Shown: piece after piece, positions 11,841 to 23,339 of the stretch
How positions within the stretch are numbered: position 1 is the first letter of the stretch
Layout of the letters: every line of letters begins with the position of its first letter
Assembly: GCA_014529385.2 (NCBI GenBank)
Contig: CM043950.1
Coordinates: forward strand, 63,940,935 to 64,004,934
Length of the DNA stretch: 64,000 nucleotides
Direction: 5' to 3'
From: Adiantum capillus-veneris
Taxonomy: Eukaryota; Streptophyta; Polypodiopsida; Polypodiales; Pteridaceae
Made by a program: the position numbers and the translations under genes
Notes under the pieces: model-generated
Told to the model about the DNA's origin: nothing
Database searches by the model: none
The model's input: only the letters and a program-made list of their open reading frames with translations

Positions 11841-12943
11841 GTGAAAGCACTACTACTTAGACCTTGTTTGTCTCTTTGCCTCTCTCTGTCTTCGTGCAGT
11901 AGCAATATAAGTGCTCCTGCCCTCTCTTTCTCTCTTGAGTACTTTCAACAGTGTTTGAAAAAAACCTAGGTTTAGTGTAATTTCACCAACAAATTCGGAG
12001 ATTTACTGCTAGGTTTTGAATTTGAAGGTGAGAAAACCTACAAAATTTTAAAAAAATTAGTGTAAAAACCTTTCAATATAGTGAATTTACCTTTTGTCCC
12101 AATGCTAGTGTGAATCAACCCAATGTGAGTCATCCCTTTTCGGCTTCGGTTGACCACCATGAATGATCGGATGTAGTACTTGAACCTTTTTCTCTGCTGC
12201 AAGATCTTGGCTATCTCTCTCTCTCTCTCTCTCTCTCCTCTTCCTGGTGAGAGCACTACTGGTCTGCCTCTCTCCCTCTCTCTATCTCTGTGCACTGGAA
12301 ACACAAAGTTCTCTCGCCATCTCTTTCTCACCCTTGAGTACTTCCAATAGTGCTTGAAAAAAACCCTAGGTCCAGTGTAATTCAACCTACAAAATTTGAC
12401 ATTTACCCTGCTAAATTTCAAATTTGAAGGCGAGAAAACCTACAAAATTTAAAGAAATTTAGTGTTAAAACCTTTCAATATAGTCAATTCAACTATTGCC
12501 ATAATTCTTGTGCTAAATCACCCTAGTACCCCGATGGCGCTAAATTTTAAATTTGAAGGTGAGAAAACCTACAAAATTTAGTGTAAAAGCCTTTCAATAT
12601 AGTCAATCTAACTATTGCCCAACTGCTTTGATGCTTGTGCTAATCCCTGAGTTGCCGCTAAATTAATCTAAATTTCAAGGAGAAAAAACCTACAAAGTTT
12701 CAGAGAAATTCAATGTAACAAGCTTAAATATAGGCAATTTCAAGGAGAAAAAACCTACAAAGTTTCAGAGAAATTCAATGTAACAAGCTTAAATATAGGC
12801 AATTTAACTATTTTCCCAATGCTTGTCCTAATCACTCTGATGGGAGTCATCCGTTTTCGGTCAGCCGCCATGAACCATGGGCTATCATTGAATGCAACTT
12901 TGGACCTTTCTCTTTATTGTCTATGTGAGCAAGAGTTTTTTGC

Positions 12944-12982
<39 letters not shown>

Positions 12983-13070
12983 GGCAAGAGCACTACATCT
13001 TAGCCTCTCCTCTTTCTGTCTCCATGTACCAACAACATGAGTGCTCTCTTTCTCTCTTGTGTAAAAACCT
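11040..13070. repeat. Macrosatellite-like array with embedded (CT)n
   Basis: About four diverged units of roughly 0.4-0.7 kb. Each includes GGGAGCAAGATCTTGG-like sequence, a (CT)n tract (11089-11136, 11780-11836, 12211-12238, 12948-12981), a CTCTTTCTCTCTTGAGTA-like block, then AAAAACCTAGGTTTAGTGTA and AAATTTGAAGGTGAGAAAAC. Predicted peptides here are only Ser/Leu repeats. Units diverge more than the (CT)n positions do. Confidence 0.7.
12671..12800. repeat. Perfect 65 bp tandem duplication
   Basis: Two adjacent, apparently identical 65 bp copies (12671-12735 and 12736-12800) starting AATTTCAAGGAGAAAAAACC. This is a recent event inside the old array. Confidence 0.85.
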
Positions 13071-13184
13071 TTCAATATAGTTAAATTACCTATAAAATTT
13101 CTTATATGCAGGTTTTTGAAGTTTTCGAAAAAAATGATTCCGAGCTCTCGCTCTCTATTTCTCTCTTGTGTAAAAAAAAAAAAA

Positions 13185-13553
13185 ACCAAAATACCCGTCT
13201 AATTTGTGAAAATTCCCAAAATACCCTAGTATCTATTTTGGTTAAATTGTTCAAGATTTTCTCATATTTATTCCATTTTGACATTTGAGATCCGTTTTTG
13301 AGTGCTTAGCATGTAATTAGATCTAAAAATAATAAAGCAATTATCTCCAAAGAATACATAATCAACTCTAATTTTAGCATTATGTATTGATAGACAATCA
13401 GCCTTCTTATGAAACGCTACAAATTTTTTGTCTTTGGAGAAATTTAATCTCACAACCAGGGGAATTTTGGTGAATTTGAAGGACATTTGGGAATTTACGG
13501 AAACATGTTGGGGGTATTTTGGGAATTTTCACAAATTAGAGGGGTATTTTGGT
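13185..13553. mobile_element. MITE-like element with ~40 bp terminal inverted repeats
   Basis: The left end ACCAAAATACCCGTCTAATT continues into GTGAAAATTCCCAAAATACC. The right end is its near-exact inverse, closing GAGGGGTATTTTGGT. The total is about 369 bp with no coding capacity. The core (GAGATCCGTTTTTGAGTGCT, TGTATTGATAGACAATCA) is shared with the pieces at 5190-5950, so it is a repeat family. A target duplication is not clear: the left flank is an A-run and the right flank is AGCCC. Confidence 0.7.
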
Positions 13554-13686
13554 AGCCCGTGGGAAAAAAACTTTCCAGCGTCGACGCCTAGTCTCCCAAT
13601 CACTCTCTCTATCGAGTCTTCGCCTCTCTGTTTTCTGTGCGCGAGCAGCGATTAATCGCTCCAGGAGTACACGGCCCAGGCCCCAG

Positions 13687-13688
<2 letters not shown>

Positions 13689-13722
<34 letters not shown>

Positions 13723-13863
13723 ACTCACACACACACACACACACACAGAGACTGACACACACGCGTAGCTGACTCCAGGCATCACTCGAGGCTTGAGCCT
13801 TGACTCTCATGAAGCTATGCGCCACTGAGCGTGCAGACTGTACTACTGTAGTCATACATCTCT

Positions 13864-13950
<87 letters not shown>

Positions 13951-14036
13951 CACACACACACACTCTATCGGAGTCTGAGGCGTGCAAGATGTCGACGTGG
14001 GGTGAAAAGGCTACGTTGTCGCTGAGTTCGAGCAAG

Positions 14037-14067
<31 letters not shown>
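13689..14067. repeat. Microsatellite cluster
   Basis: (CT)n at 13689-13719 followed by (CA)n to about 13747; (CT)n(CA)n at 13864-13964; and (CT)n at 14038-14067. Intervening unique pieces are under 120 bp. Confidence 0.9.
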
Positions 14068-14070
<3 letters not shown>

Positions 14071-14139
14071 ACTCTCACATAGAGTAATCCCACAGTACAC
14101 ACACAACGGAGGAACGAAACACTGAAGTCCGTGAGAGGC

Positions 14140-14209
14140 TTGGAGGAATCGACACATGGATGGTCTCTCCTGCCCCAAAAATTTCAAGCTCCATTATATA
14201 TGTAATAGA
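14140..14209 (-). mobile_element. Helitron-like right terminus
   Basis: CGACACATGGATGG, then AAAATTTCAAGCTCCATTATA, ending GTAATAGA|T. On the minus strand it begins TCTATTACATATATAATGG, the clearest 5'-TC start of this family in the window. Which left CTAG end it belongs to is not resolved. Confidence 0.45.
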
Positions 14210-14246
14210 TTATTTCGATCAATTTTTTTTTTGCACTCTCTTTGAG

Positions 14247-14249
<3 letters not shown>

Positions 14250-14294
<45 letters not shown>

Positions 14295-14304
14295 TACACA
14301 CACA
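14250..14304. repeat. Compound (CT)n(CA)n microsatellite
   Basis: (CT)n at 14250-14279 and (CA)n, with a TA interruption, to 14304. Confidence 0.9.
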
Positions 14305-14925
14305 TGCTCTTTCATTTTGGGGCTATTCGAAAACAGTGTTCAATTAAAATTGGAGTTTAATGTATTAATTACAAAATCCTAGCTAGATTCCAAGTTCACC
14401 TTAAAGTAAATCGATAAAATTTTGCTAGTGTGCATATGAACAATTTCTTAAATTCTAAAATTTTACGACTATTGGCTTTCCAAATTCCTAGAGTACAAAA
14501 ACCTTTTTAAGATACTAAAGCATGCAAAAAGGGTGGCAAATTTTTTTCTCAAACAAAGTAAGGACCTGAGGGTTCATAGTGCATCGGGACAGTGAAAAAG
14601 CATTGCATGCCAACGAATCCTGCGCCTGTATGTCAGTTTGCCTGTTCACAAAGAGCGGCAACAGCGATCCACTTTCCATGCCAGCGCACGACCTTAATGA
14701 GATACTTGTCTTCCGACCCCCCCCCCCCAAGGGCTTCCATCCTCCACGTGGAACCCTGGACCCGCCATGTTCCATGCTCTCATTCAGTCTTTTAATGTTC
14801 CTATAACCATCCCACTTTAAAAAAAAAAGTCTCAATGTTCCTTTCCATTGAGATTACCTTCTCCACCCCCCCCCCCAAAAAAAAAAAAAAAGAACGGTTC
14901 TCACTCCAACGTCCACAAAAGAACC
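14305..14925. other. Non-coding, C- and A-homopolymers
   Basis: Unassigned sequence with several short homopolymers (C-runs near 14718 and 14867; A-runs near 14820 and 14878). No supported gene. Confidence 0.4.
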
Positions 14926-15177
14926 CCCCGCCCCCCCATTCCTTATCGAATGGATCAAAATCTTCTATTGTGAACCTGTCACATCAACACAAAGATCAAG
15001 GCTATGACTATGCTCTTTTGCATTTGAGGGATTCTACAAGCACATGAACCCCCCCCCCCCCCCCCCCCCCCCTCCTTATTCTTTATAAAATGTATCATTA
15101 TAATCTACTGTGAGCCTATCACATCAACACAGAGAACAAGGCCATGATCTTTTGCATTTGAGGGACTCTACAAGCAC
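14926..15177. repeat. Tandem duplication separated by a C-run
   Basis: Two copies of a ~120-125 bp unit (ATTCCTTATCGAATGG/ATTCTTTATAAAATGT ... CACATCAACACA ... GCATTTGAGGGA-TCTACAAGCAC). The C-run at 15049-15072 lies between them. The repeat lies just upstream of the PIF/Harbinger ORF1. Confidence 0.7.
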
Positions 15178-15427
15178 AGTGGGTAATATCAAATTTTAAG
15201 CTTATTTGACATGCTCTATTTTAACATTAAGCTTGTTTGATATGCTCTATGGTGTACCAACATTTTATATGATGGCGTTCTTGTAGGATTGAAGTGTCAA
15301 GCGGCCAACAGTGGTGCAAATTGTCTCATTAAGCTCGCATTGATTTTTGCGATTCACACTTTTATGCATTGATCTGAACTTTGTGTGCACATCTTTAACA
15401 TTATTATTTTTTTGCGGTGTAGGTACC

Positions 15428-16576
15428 ATGGACTCCAACCCAAATGAATTTTTTGACTCCCAACGGGAAGATGACGACTCTATTCTCTCCCAACCTTCGT
15501 TTTCTCACTATCCATATCCCCACCCTTCATTCCACATGCCACCTCATGGCTACCAAGCCATGATGAACTCTTCCTCCATCTCTCCTAATTCTCCCTTTAT
15601 GTTTAGACCCCCGAATTATGGTTCTCAAATTCCACCACCTCATCCCTCTCCTTCTCTAAATGCTCATAGCCCACATTCTCCTATGGCTACACACCCTTCT
15701 CATCCTTCACCCCCTTTGAGTGCCACTAGTCCTAACTCCAATATGGATGCCGCCCCTGATCATGTGGCGTCCACTACATCACCCAACCCTACCCCTAATC
15801 CCATGCGAGCTTCTCAACCCAAGGCAAGCTGTGCCAAATCGACGAAGAGGAAAGAAGTCATCAATGAGGAGGCTGTGCTACAAAACCATACCGCAACAAA
15901 GAAGCCCAAAGCCTCAAAGAAGAAGAGCACCATCGACTTGGGAGACGATGATGACGGTGACAACAAGAAAAGCAAGTGGAAAGATTGGTGAGTGGACCAA
16001 CTCATTCATATTCGGGGGAGCATGAATGAGGAGTTTAATAATTCCGGGAAGCAAGGGATCAATTTATGGGCAAAGGTGGCTACTAAACTAGCCGCCACTT
16101 ACTCTGACTTTGATAAAGATAGTGAAAGTTGCCGCAAAAAGTGGCAAGCAGTATTGCAACAATACCGTCAGAACAAAGCCCATAACTCAATTTCTAGTAA
16201 TGATAGGAGGTATATATACAAATGATTCGACATAGTGGATGAATACTACCACGCCAAAGCCACTGTTACTCCTCTTAGCCACGCTTCTTCATCCACAATG
16301 GAGGATGTTACCCCAAAAAATGGTGACACCTTAGAAGAAAACCCCTCCCCACATCAAGAGAAGACCCAACCCACCCTATCCTCAAGCCGTAAAGTCGCTC
16401 TGAAGTACGAGGAGTCCTTGGCTGAGATGGCCGGTACAGGGAAACTTCTCTTAGAGTATCTCAAGGAGACCGCTAGCCAGAATATTGCCTTGGAGAAGGA
16501 GAGGCTCAATACACTAGCTACAATGCGCATGACTATGAGTGATTTTTTGAAGGAGTCTAAGGGGGGTGACAAGTAG
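15428..16576 (+). pseudogene. PIF/Harbinger ORF1 (SANT/Myb-like), two in-frame TGA
   Basis: The frame starts at ATG 15428 (MDSNPNEFFDSQ). It has a Pro/Ser/His-rich N-terminus (to about residue 150), a Lys-rich acidic patch (KKPKASKKKSTIDLGDDDDG) and then a trihelix/SANT-like domain (about 16000-16220: LWAKVATK, SCRKKWQA). The C-terminus is helical (EESLAEMAGTGKLLLEYLKE), typical of ORF1 and of plant NAM-associated C-terminal domains. One frame runs the full length but is cut by TGA at 15989-15991 (after KWKDW) and TGA at 16223-16225 (after YIYK, before FD). The second sits where the family usually has Trp, so TGG-to-TGA change is likely. About 380 codons in all. Confidence 0.8.
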
Positions 16577-17030
16577 TTTTTTCACAGCTTCTATGTTTCT
16601 TCAAAGTTTTGTTGTAATTTGTCAAAGCTTTCAAATCTTGCAGATTTTATTGTTGTGCTTTCGAAGTGTATGAGAATGTCTCAAGGTTTCAAAGTATGAT
16701 AAAAATGCAGTAAATTAAAGTGGACCATGTACTAAATATCTTGCATCCTTTCAACGATTGCACGATTCAATGGCCATATCCAAGAAAATGGCTCTCTATT
16801 GTGCATGGTTGTGTTCTTTAGCCATTTATGAATTGCTAAAGTAGCCAAGCTTTCGCAATGATGAGTCCATAGTGCAAACTTGGTTGCATGTTTGCGAGTG
16901 CATGGCATGGTCTGTAAGCCTCAAGAAGATCGCCAACCAAAGGAGGGGTCATGAACAACAGTGTGCGCGGGCATACCCATGTCCACAAGGCTTTGTTTGA
17001 TGCTATCTCCTAAGTGCTTACAATGCTAGC
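16577..17030 (+). other. Inter-ORF region of the PIF/Harbinger element
   Basis: About 450 bp between ORF1 and the transposase. The distal part (from about 16880) probably includes the degraded N-terminus of the transposase, but no continuous frame is present. Confidence 0.5.
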
Positions 17031-18026
17031 ATGTTCAAGCGGCGTCTAAGGGTCAGCAAAGAAACCTTCGATTACGTTTGTGGGAAGCTTGCACCCTTCA
17101 TGCATACGAAATCCACAAACTTTCTCAAGGCTGTGCCAATAGAAGATAGAGTATCAATCGCTCTTACCAGACTTGCTTACTGGAGATGGACTCTTGGGCC
17201 TTGGTGACACTTATGGATGTGCCAAGAGTACATCTTATGGAATCATACTTGATTTTTGCAAGGCAATCGTGAAATCTGGCCTTAGGGATATGTACATCAG
17301 ATGGCCCACAAGCTCTCGACTTGCGACATTGGTGCACGAGTTTGAGGCTGCAAAAGGAATCCCCTTTGTTGTTGGTGTGATAGATGGTTCCCACATTCCC
17401 ATCATTGCACCAAGGGACAACCATGTTGACTACTTCAATCGAAAAGGTTTCCACTCTATTTTACTACAACTAACCGTATCTGATAATTGTTCAATATGGA
17501 ATAATGATGTTGGATGGGCCGGATCAGTGCATGACTCCTTGAATTTCATTAAAAGTGAGCTAGGACAAAGATGTGAAAAAGGGGATCTAGGCAACTATTG
17601 TCAAGTTGGTGATTGCGCTTATCCGGCACGGCCATATATGCTAGTGCCTTTCAAAGGGTGCAAAGAAGGGCTGTCATGCCTCAAGTACTACTAGAATTTC
17701 ATTCAATACAGTACAAGGATGCCATTTGAGAGAGCGTTTGGAATGTTAAAGGCAAGGTTTATAATTTTATTAAAAAGATGTGACATGAATCTACTCTATG
17801 TGCCATATCTTGTAGCAGCTTGTCTTGTGCTTCACAACCTTTGTATTTTCCATGGAGAATCTTTTGATATGGAGTGGGTGCGGGAGGCAGAAGTAGGATT
17901 GGCAGGTCACATTGGGCGTGCGACAGAGGATCAAAGAGCAGGTGCTACATCCATGATGGAGCTTATGGCAACACGGGAAGTTGGAGTAGAGGAGGCTATG
18001 GAGCGTTCTCAAGGCAGCGATTAAGG
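17030..18026 (+). pseudogene. PIF/Harbinger DDE transposase
   Basis: This is the DDE_Tnp_4-type transposase that excises and inserts the element. It begins in the frame reading LRVSKETFDYVCGKLAP and IEDRVSIALTRLA. A frameshift at about 17170 moves to the frame of 17173. That frame holds catalytic Asp 1 in GVIDGSHIPI (codon 17383-17385) and catalytic Asp 2 in GSVHDSLNF (codon 17533-17535), followed by the family motif VGDCAYPARPYML. TAG at 17692-17694 interrupts the frame. The third acidic residue lies beyond it in MPFERAFGMLKARF (about 17719), before the C-terminal LVAACLVLHNLC helix. So the triad is retained, with one frameshift and one stop as the visible lesions. Confidence 0.85.
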
Positions 18027-18189
18027 AGGTTCCAATGACCTTGGAGTAGGCTCCAATAGGCGAGACAGTATTGCAAAGGCAATGTACAAAGAGCAGACAC
18101 GGATGAATGTCCAAGAAATTTTTGGAAGTGAGGCTTTAGAGGAAAGATTCATCATCATCTTCAAGTTATAGCTTTTGTAACAAATGCAT

Positions 18190-19650
18190 TCAATTTAATA
18201 AATTTTATGCTATGGTTTGTATTGTGCTTTATTGATGCAAATGCTAAATGCTTCTTCCTTTCACTCTTTGTTCCGCTGCCGCCCAATGTTCACACAAGCC
18301 AGCGGAAGAAAATCGAGTGTCTTTTTCTTCCACCCTTTATGTGAACAAATGGGTGGCAGAAGTGTGCATTATGTAACTCTACCACCCGGAAAAGCAACTT
18401 TTGGAGCCTCTCTTCCACCTCCTCAATGTAAACCCAGCCTGAGATTTGAATTTGATGCATGTAGGATGTGAGCTCATGGCCTCTTAGTGTCCAACAAAAA
18501 GCACCCTTCCTTTATAACCTGAGAATAACCTATGCCAAAATCAGTCACACGATCATTACAAAGATTCAAGTGTTCATGACTTGAACAAACAAATGCTCTC
18601 TCCCTTTCAACAAACACAAGTAACCACAGCCTTGTGTTATTCAATAGTAGAGAGTATGATCAATTGGTTGTTTTACTCATTATCGTCACGTTCCTCCTTT
18701 AACCAGCATATGGAGCACACAGTGAAATCACATGTGAGCAGATCTTTCAATATGGGTCTGCAAAACTAGACTAACCAGACTATCCCCCAATAGAACCAAG
18801 TTTTTTCTTGAGAAACCAATCTTCAGGCCACCAGACATCACAAGAATAGACCTCCTTATGCCAAAGAAAGCCTTGATCATTATCCTCCTTGTCAAAGTCC
18901 ACGCTCGGGGGGGCTGCACACCACAATCCTCAATCTACAAGCCATTAAATTGCAAAATTTTAGCTGCAATCACACGATGATTGACACCTCAGCACACATA
19001 TGCAATTCTTCAGCAGCCAATCATTGGTGTCCAACTCAGCAGACAAAATGTACTTGGCCTATGTCATCTGCCATGTGTAGTGTCTACTCAGCTGTGTGGC
19101 CCCCCTCCCCTGGACAATTGACGGCCGGGAATGGTCCTCTATTGACCATTCCTTGTTTTCAGGGCGACCGCATGGTGACCGACGGATGCACATACACCAA
19201 AAAGCATTGTTGTGGACAATATGCACAATAACCATCCCTGCTTGAAAACGGTGCATGGACTGTTGCTCCAAAAATGAGTTGTGTGATATACATCCTCCAG
19301 ATCAGCAAATTCCCTCTTTCCATTCTCTTCATTTGTCTCTTTTGAATAAAAGCATTACGCAAACAGTCAAGCCAATACATCTAGCAAACATCTCAAAGTC
19401 CAATCAACGATTGTACAAGCTTAATGCAAAAAAAAAAACTCTCCATCTGGCTTTTACTAATTATACAAAAAAATTGGCAAAAAGAGCCACTTGCCAAGTT
19501 TTACTTGTTTGATCCACACAAATTTCTACTTGCTCCCTTCCAATAGTGATGAATTAGGGAAAGTAGACAAGTCAAAACAGTTAATATGATTTTCCATCAC
19601 AATTAATATGCTCTTGCTTGCTTCACCTTCCACAATTAAGTACTAGTATG
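18190..19650. other. Unassigned non-coding stretch
   Basis: No long plausible frame, transposon protein or repeat was recognised. A small imperfect inverted repeat (CTTCCACCC...GGGTGGCAGAAG, about 18327-18363) is present. The right end of the PIF/Harbinger element may lie near its start. Confidence 0.4.

Positions 19651-19651
<1 letters not shown>

Positions 19652-19721
<70 letters not shown>
19652..19721. repeat. (CT)n tract, left flank of LINE fragment
   Basis: About 35 CT dinucleotides. LINE-derived sequence starts right after it. Confidence 0.9.
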
Positions 19722-19724
<3 letters not shown>

Positions 19725-21234
19725 GCAGGTGATCCTACAGAGCCTTGGAATTACCACACTATTATGGTTGGGCACACATTAGCATGGTTGTATGCATCCA
19801 TTCTTGAGCAGCAGTTGAGTAATTGGACAGAGGGTGAGTGCGTATGAGCAAAGCGCCAGGCCGGTTTCAGGAGGGGTTTCGCCACTCTTGATCATATTTT
19901 GACACTCAGAGCCATCATTGAGGAGGGCAAGTCACATGGGAGACGGATTTATTGTAGCTTTGTATATTTCTGCAAAGCATTTGACATGGTACCGAGAGCT
20001 CGATTGACGCACAGACTACAGGAGATGGGGGTGCCCATAGTGTTGATTTGGGAGATTATGGCTCTATAAAGATCAGTGCTGGGACATGTATGCACCCCGG
20101 AGGGGATATCTGATTTAGTTCACTCCACCATTGGGGTGAAACAGGGCTGCCCATTTTCTCCTACTCTATTTGTTATGTATGTTGACGAGGTGTCTGATTA
20201 CATTGACAGAGAGGGTGATAGAGGTGCCCAACTGGCAGGGACGTGGATCCCATTGTTGTTATATGTTGATGATTTTGTGTTAATCTCTAACTCACTAGAG
20301 GGTATGCAGTGACAGTTGGATGCATTACATAGTTTTGCAAAGGATAGTGGATTCTCTGTAAACCTCAGTAAAACCAAGGTTATGGTGTTTAACACCACAC
20401 CACTGTGGATTGGGTGGATACTAGGAAGACATGGATAGAGCCGCCTCAGGAGTTGGGCATGAAGATGGCTTTCTATAGAGAGCATCTTCTTCTCCTCACA
20501 AGAGATGGGTTTGTGATTCGACACAGCTACATGGGACAGACATATGTCTCATGGTTTGCAGTGTGCCATTGGTCAAATACACACATTTTCACATCAGCTG
20601 GAGATTGAGACTGGTAGATTCAAAGGGATACCAACAGACAGTACGATATGCCGCTTATGCAGCTAGAGCCAGAGATAGAGATACATTACATATGTCATTG
20701 CACAGTGTACTATGAGATACAGGGCCATTTCCACTGCTTATTCAAAGAGGGTTTCATTCCTTTCTCTAGGGTCATGAGTTATGAGGATCAGAGATGGCTT
20801 GGACTATATCTACTTGAGTTACACAGATATAGAGACACTTTACTGGGGAGAGATAGAGAGAGATAGTCCCAGAGACAAATTACAAATTTCTTTTCACTAG
20901 ATATGGGACAGCCAAAGGAGCAACCATCACTATAGAGCTCGGCCCACACTCATTTGACCACTACCGCCACTCTCATCGACCGAGCACTAGAGCTACAAGG
21001 TGACCACGATTGAGGAGAGAGGCTACACAGCATCGCGAAGACTACATCAGAGGATTGGAGCCATACTCTCTTGACGTCCAAAGTGCATATGAGGATGGAT
21101 TCTAGTAGTAGAATCTTTGTTCTAGTTCTTTCTTTTGTACCTAGATATGGTATTAGATTCACTATTTTGTAACAGATTGGTCTCATAGGTGATTTTGGCC
21201 TTTTGAAGTCATTAATATAACATTTCATTTCATC
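19722..21234 (+). pseudogene. LINE ORF2 reverse transcriptase fragment, decayed
   Basis: The RT domain is readable in pieces: QAGFRRGFATLDHI (about 19860), then FCKAFDMVPRARL (about 19971), then GVKQGCPFSPTLF (about 20133) and LLYVDDFVLIS (about 20256). The catalytic box is YVDD where LINEs more often have YADD. SKTKVMVFN (about 20370) marks the end of the palm. A deletion then removes most of the thumb region. The C-terminal zinc finger follows (CRLC at about 20650; HYICHC at about 20691), with a frameshift between its halves. Several stops are present. The 3' UTR (TTGGTCTCATAGGTGATTTT ... CATTTCATTTCAT) ends at the (CT)n tract and matches 3589-3731. Confidence 0.8.
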
Positions 21235-21242
21235 TCTCTCTC

Positions 21243-21335
<93 letters not shown>
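21235..21335. repeat. (CT)n(TA)n microsatellite after LINE tail
   Basis: (CT)n at 21235-21282, with one TG interruption, followed by (TA)n at 21283-21335. Confidence 0.9.
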
Positions 21336-21341
<6 letters not shown>

Positions 21342-21499
21342 TGCACACTCGAATAGCTTCAATGTTCTTCAAACAACGTTTTTCAATACGCAATCAAACA
21401 TAATCATTTAAAGTGAACTCAATGAACTTACGCTTTTTGTTGGCTTGTGCTGTGTAGCGTGCTTGGGCTTTTTGGATAGCTATAGTGACTTCATGCAAA

Positions 21500-21770
21500 A
21501 TGCGAACATGATCTTGTGCAAGGGTGTTAGCTGCAGGAACATTACTAGTGAGGGTTGAGTTCCAGATACTGCCATTGTACGATGTTGTGGAGTCATCTTT
21601 GGCTTGTTTTTTGTAGTCCTCACCGTTTGTGAGACTCGTTTTGAAAGATCCCTTTCTGAGATTGTGATTAGCCTATGAGTCTGCATAGCCTTTTGTGAGG
21701 GATTTTGCATGAGGTTTTTTGAAGTCGAGCAATGGGAGCCGGGTTACCCAGTGCAAGGTGGTGTCAGACA
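21500..21770 (+). mobile_element. Copia leader fragment related to copia C
   Basis: It shares phrases with 41790-42010: GAGTCTGCATAGCCTTTTGT, GCATGAGGTTTTTTGA and GGGTTACCCAGTG. The source is the non-coding leader/gag-upstream part of the copia C family. No LTR or coding is attached. Confidence 0.55.
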
Positions 21771-21779
21771 TATTGATCA

Positions 21780-23054
21780 CCATCAAAGATCAAAGATGCT
21801 ACCCAAACCAAAAGCTTGGAGCGACCCTGAACACCTCCAACTTATCTGATCTAGACATAAGCGAAAGCCACTTCACCTCCCTCCATGAATGTGAGCTTTG
21901 AAAGGATTCCAAATACTACCAGGTGGTAGGGAATCAACACCAACTATACCAATTTATATGTCATGCCCCTTCAATGCCACACCAAGTATTTAGACCAAGC
22001 CAAGGCAATATCCCCGATGTCTTAGTTGTGTACGTCATTCAACCCCCGATGCACTAACCGTGCAGATGAGCCTAACAAAAAAGAAGAAGATCTAAGCTCC
22101 ATAGATCCAAGGTCATCGATCCTTTTGTCTAAGTCTAAGCGATATAGGTGGTCTAGTCTTATATCAACATTGTCATGAGAAACATAACACATGAGTCCAA
22201 CCATATCATATCATCTCGTATATACACAAACAACCCCTTCCAAGAAGGCAATCAGGTTGTAGAGGGTCTCTACCCTTACACGCACCTCACAATCCAATCC
22301 AAAACCATAAACCATAGTCCACATCCCATCTCATGGGTGAGCACCCCACCCATCTCTGGGTGATGCACATCCATCCTGCAAAACCAACTTTTGCACATAA
22401 TATGGCTGCAAAAATTTTGGTAGCATAGCCATAACCCAAAAAAAATCCAAGAGCCACACCGGCTTCCACCACCAAAATCATAAGGGATTTTCATCCCCTG
22501 ACCATAACCACATTCTTCATCCCCTGACCATAAACCACATTCTTCACTAAACCGACTCCTACACTTTGGAGTTTTCAACTACGGACATTGCAATCAAACC
22601 GAGACAACACACATGGCCCTTATAGAATGAATTTTTATGCGTAAGAAGAAGTCCGACCAATGAACATACGTAATCTCAAAATCCCATTTTTTAAGTGTTT
22701 AGCCATGCATAAATGATGTACTATGACCGCATCTCACCCTCCTTGTACATAGAACTAGTTTTGACCTTGAAGGGTAGAAAGTATTACACACACTCACACG
22801 AGACATCCACATTGATCTTTGAAGTTCCATACATCATATGGAATCACTACATCCATCCAATCATAATGCAAAATAGCCCCACCCATTTTGTTCAACCATA
22901 TGCCATAATGAGCTTTTTATGAGCAGTGATTAACTTCATGTCCAAGTGTGAACTAATTTAATCATTTTTTTAGCATTGCCTCTACCTATAAATAAAATAC
23001 GTGCAAGAGGAAAATGCTCACTCTTGCACGGGGGAGATTGCACCGATTGCCTGT

Positions 23055-23055
<1 letters not shown>
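21780..23055. other. Unassigned non-coding stretch
   Basis: A small direct repeat near 22490-22545 (CATCCCCTGACCATAA twice). Otherwise I recognise nothing. Confidence 0.4.

Positions 23056-23058
<3 letters not shown>

Positions 23059-23134
<76 letters not shown>
23059..23134. repeat. (CT)n microsatellite
   Basis: About 38 CT dinucleotides, then CCGTGTGTGTG. Confidence 0.9.
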
Positions 23135-23138
<4 letters not shown>

Positions 23139-23339
23139 TGTGTGACATGGTGTCATCGTATTCACATCTCATCAAGTTTAGTTAATTACACATCTCATTT
23201 GCTATTAATTCATCGAGTATGTTATTATTGATTATTATGAAGTCTGCCATGGCTCTCACTTAGAGCATTCGTGCTATTTGAGTTTACCATCCCAGCACTG
23301 CGGAGTTCAATTCAACATCAGTTGACCAAGAAGCAAACC

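Larger units (their letters stand above)
15300..18180 (+). mobile_element. PIF/Harbinger DNA transposon, decayed autonomous type
   Basis: Two same-strand element genes are present in the standard PIF/Harbinger order: an ORF1 with a SANT/Myb-like domain (15428-16576), then a DDE transposase (about 17030-18026), about 450 bp apart. In this superfamily ORF1 binds the element ends and assists import of the transposase, which cuts and pastes. Both genes carry a few lesions. I could not identify convincing terminal inverted repeats or a 3 bp TWA duplication, so the outer limits are set by coding content only. Confidence 0.8.

Noticed and set aside
15300-18560. Terminal inverted repeats of the PIF/Harbinger element
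   Set aside because: No convincing inverted pair with a TWA duplication was found by eye on either side.
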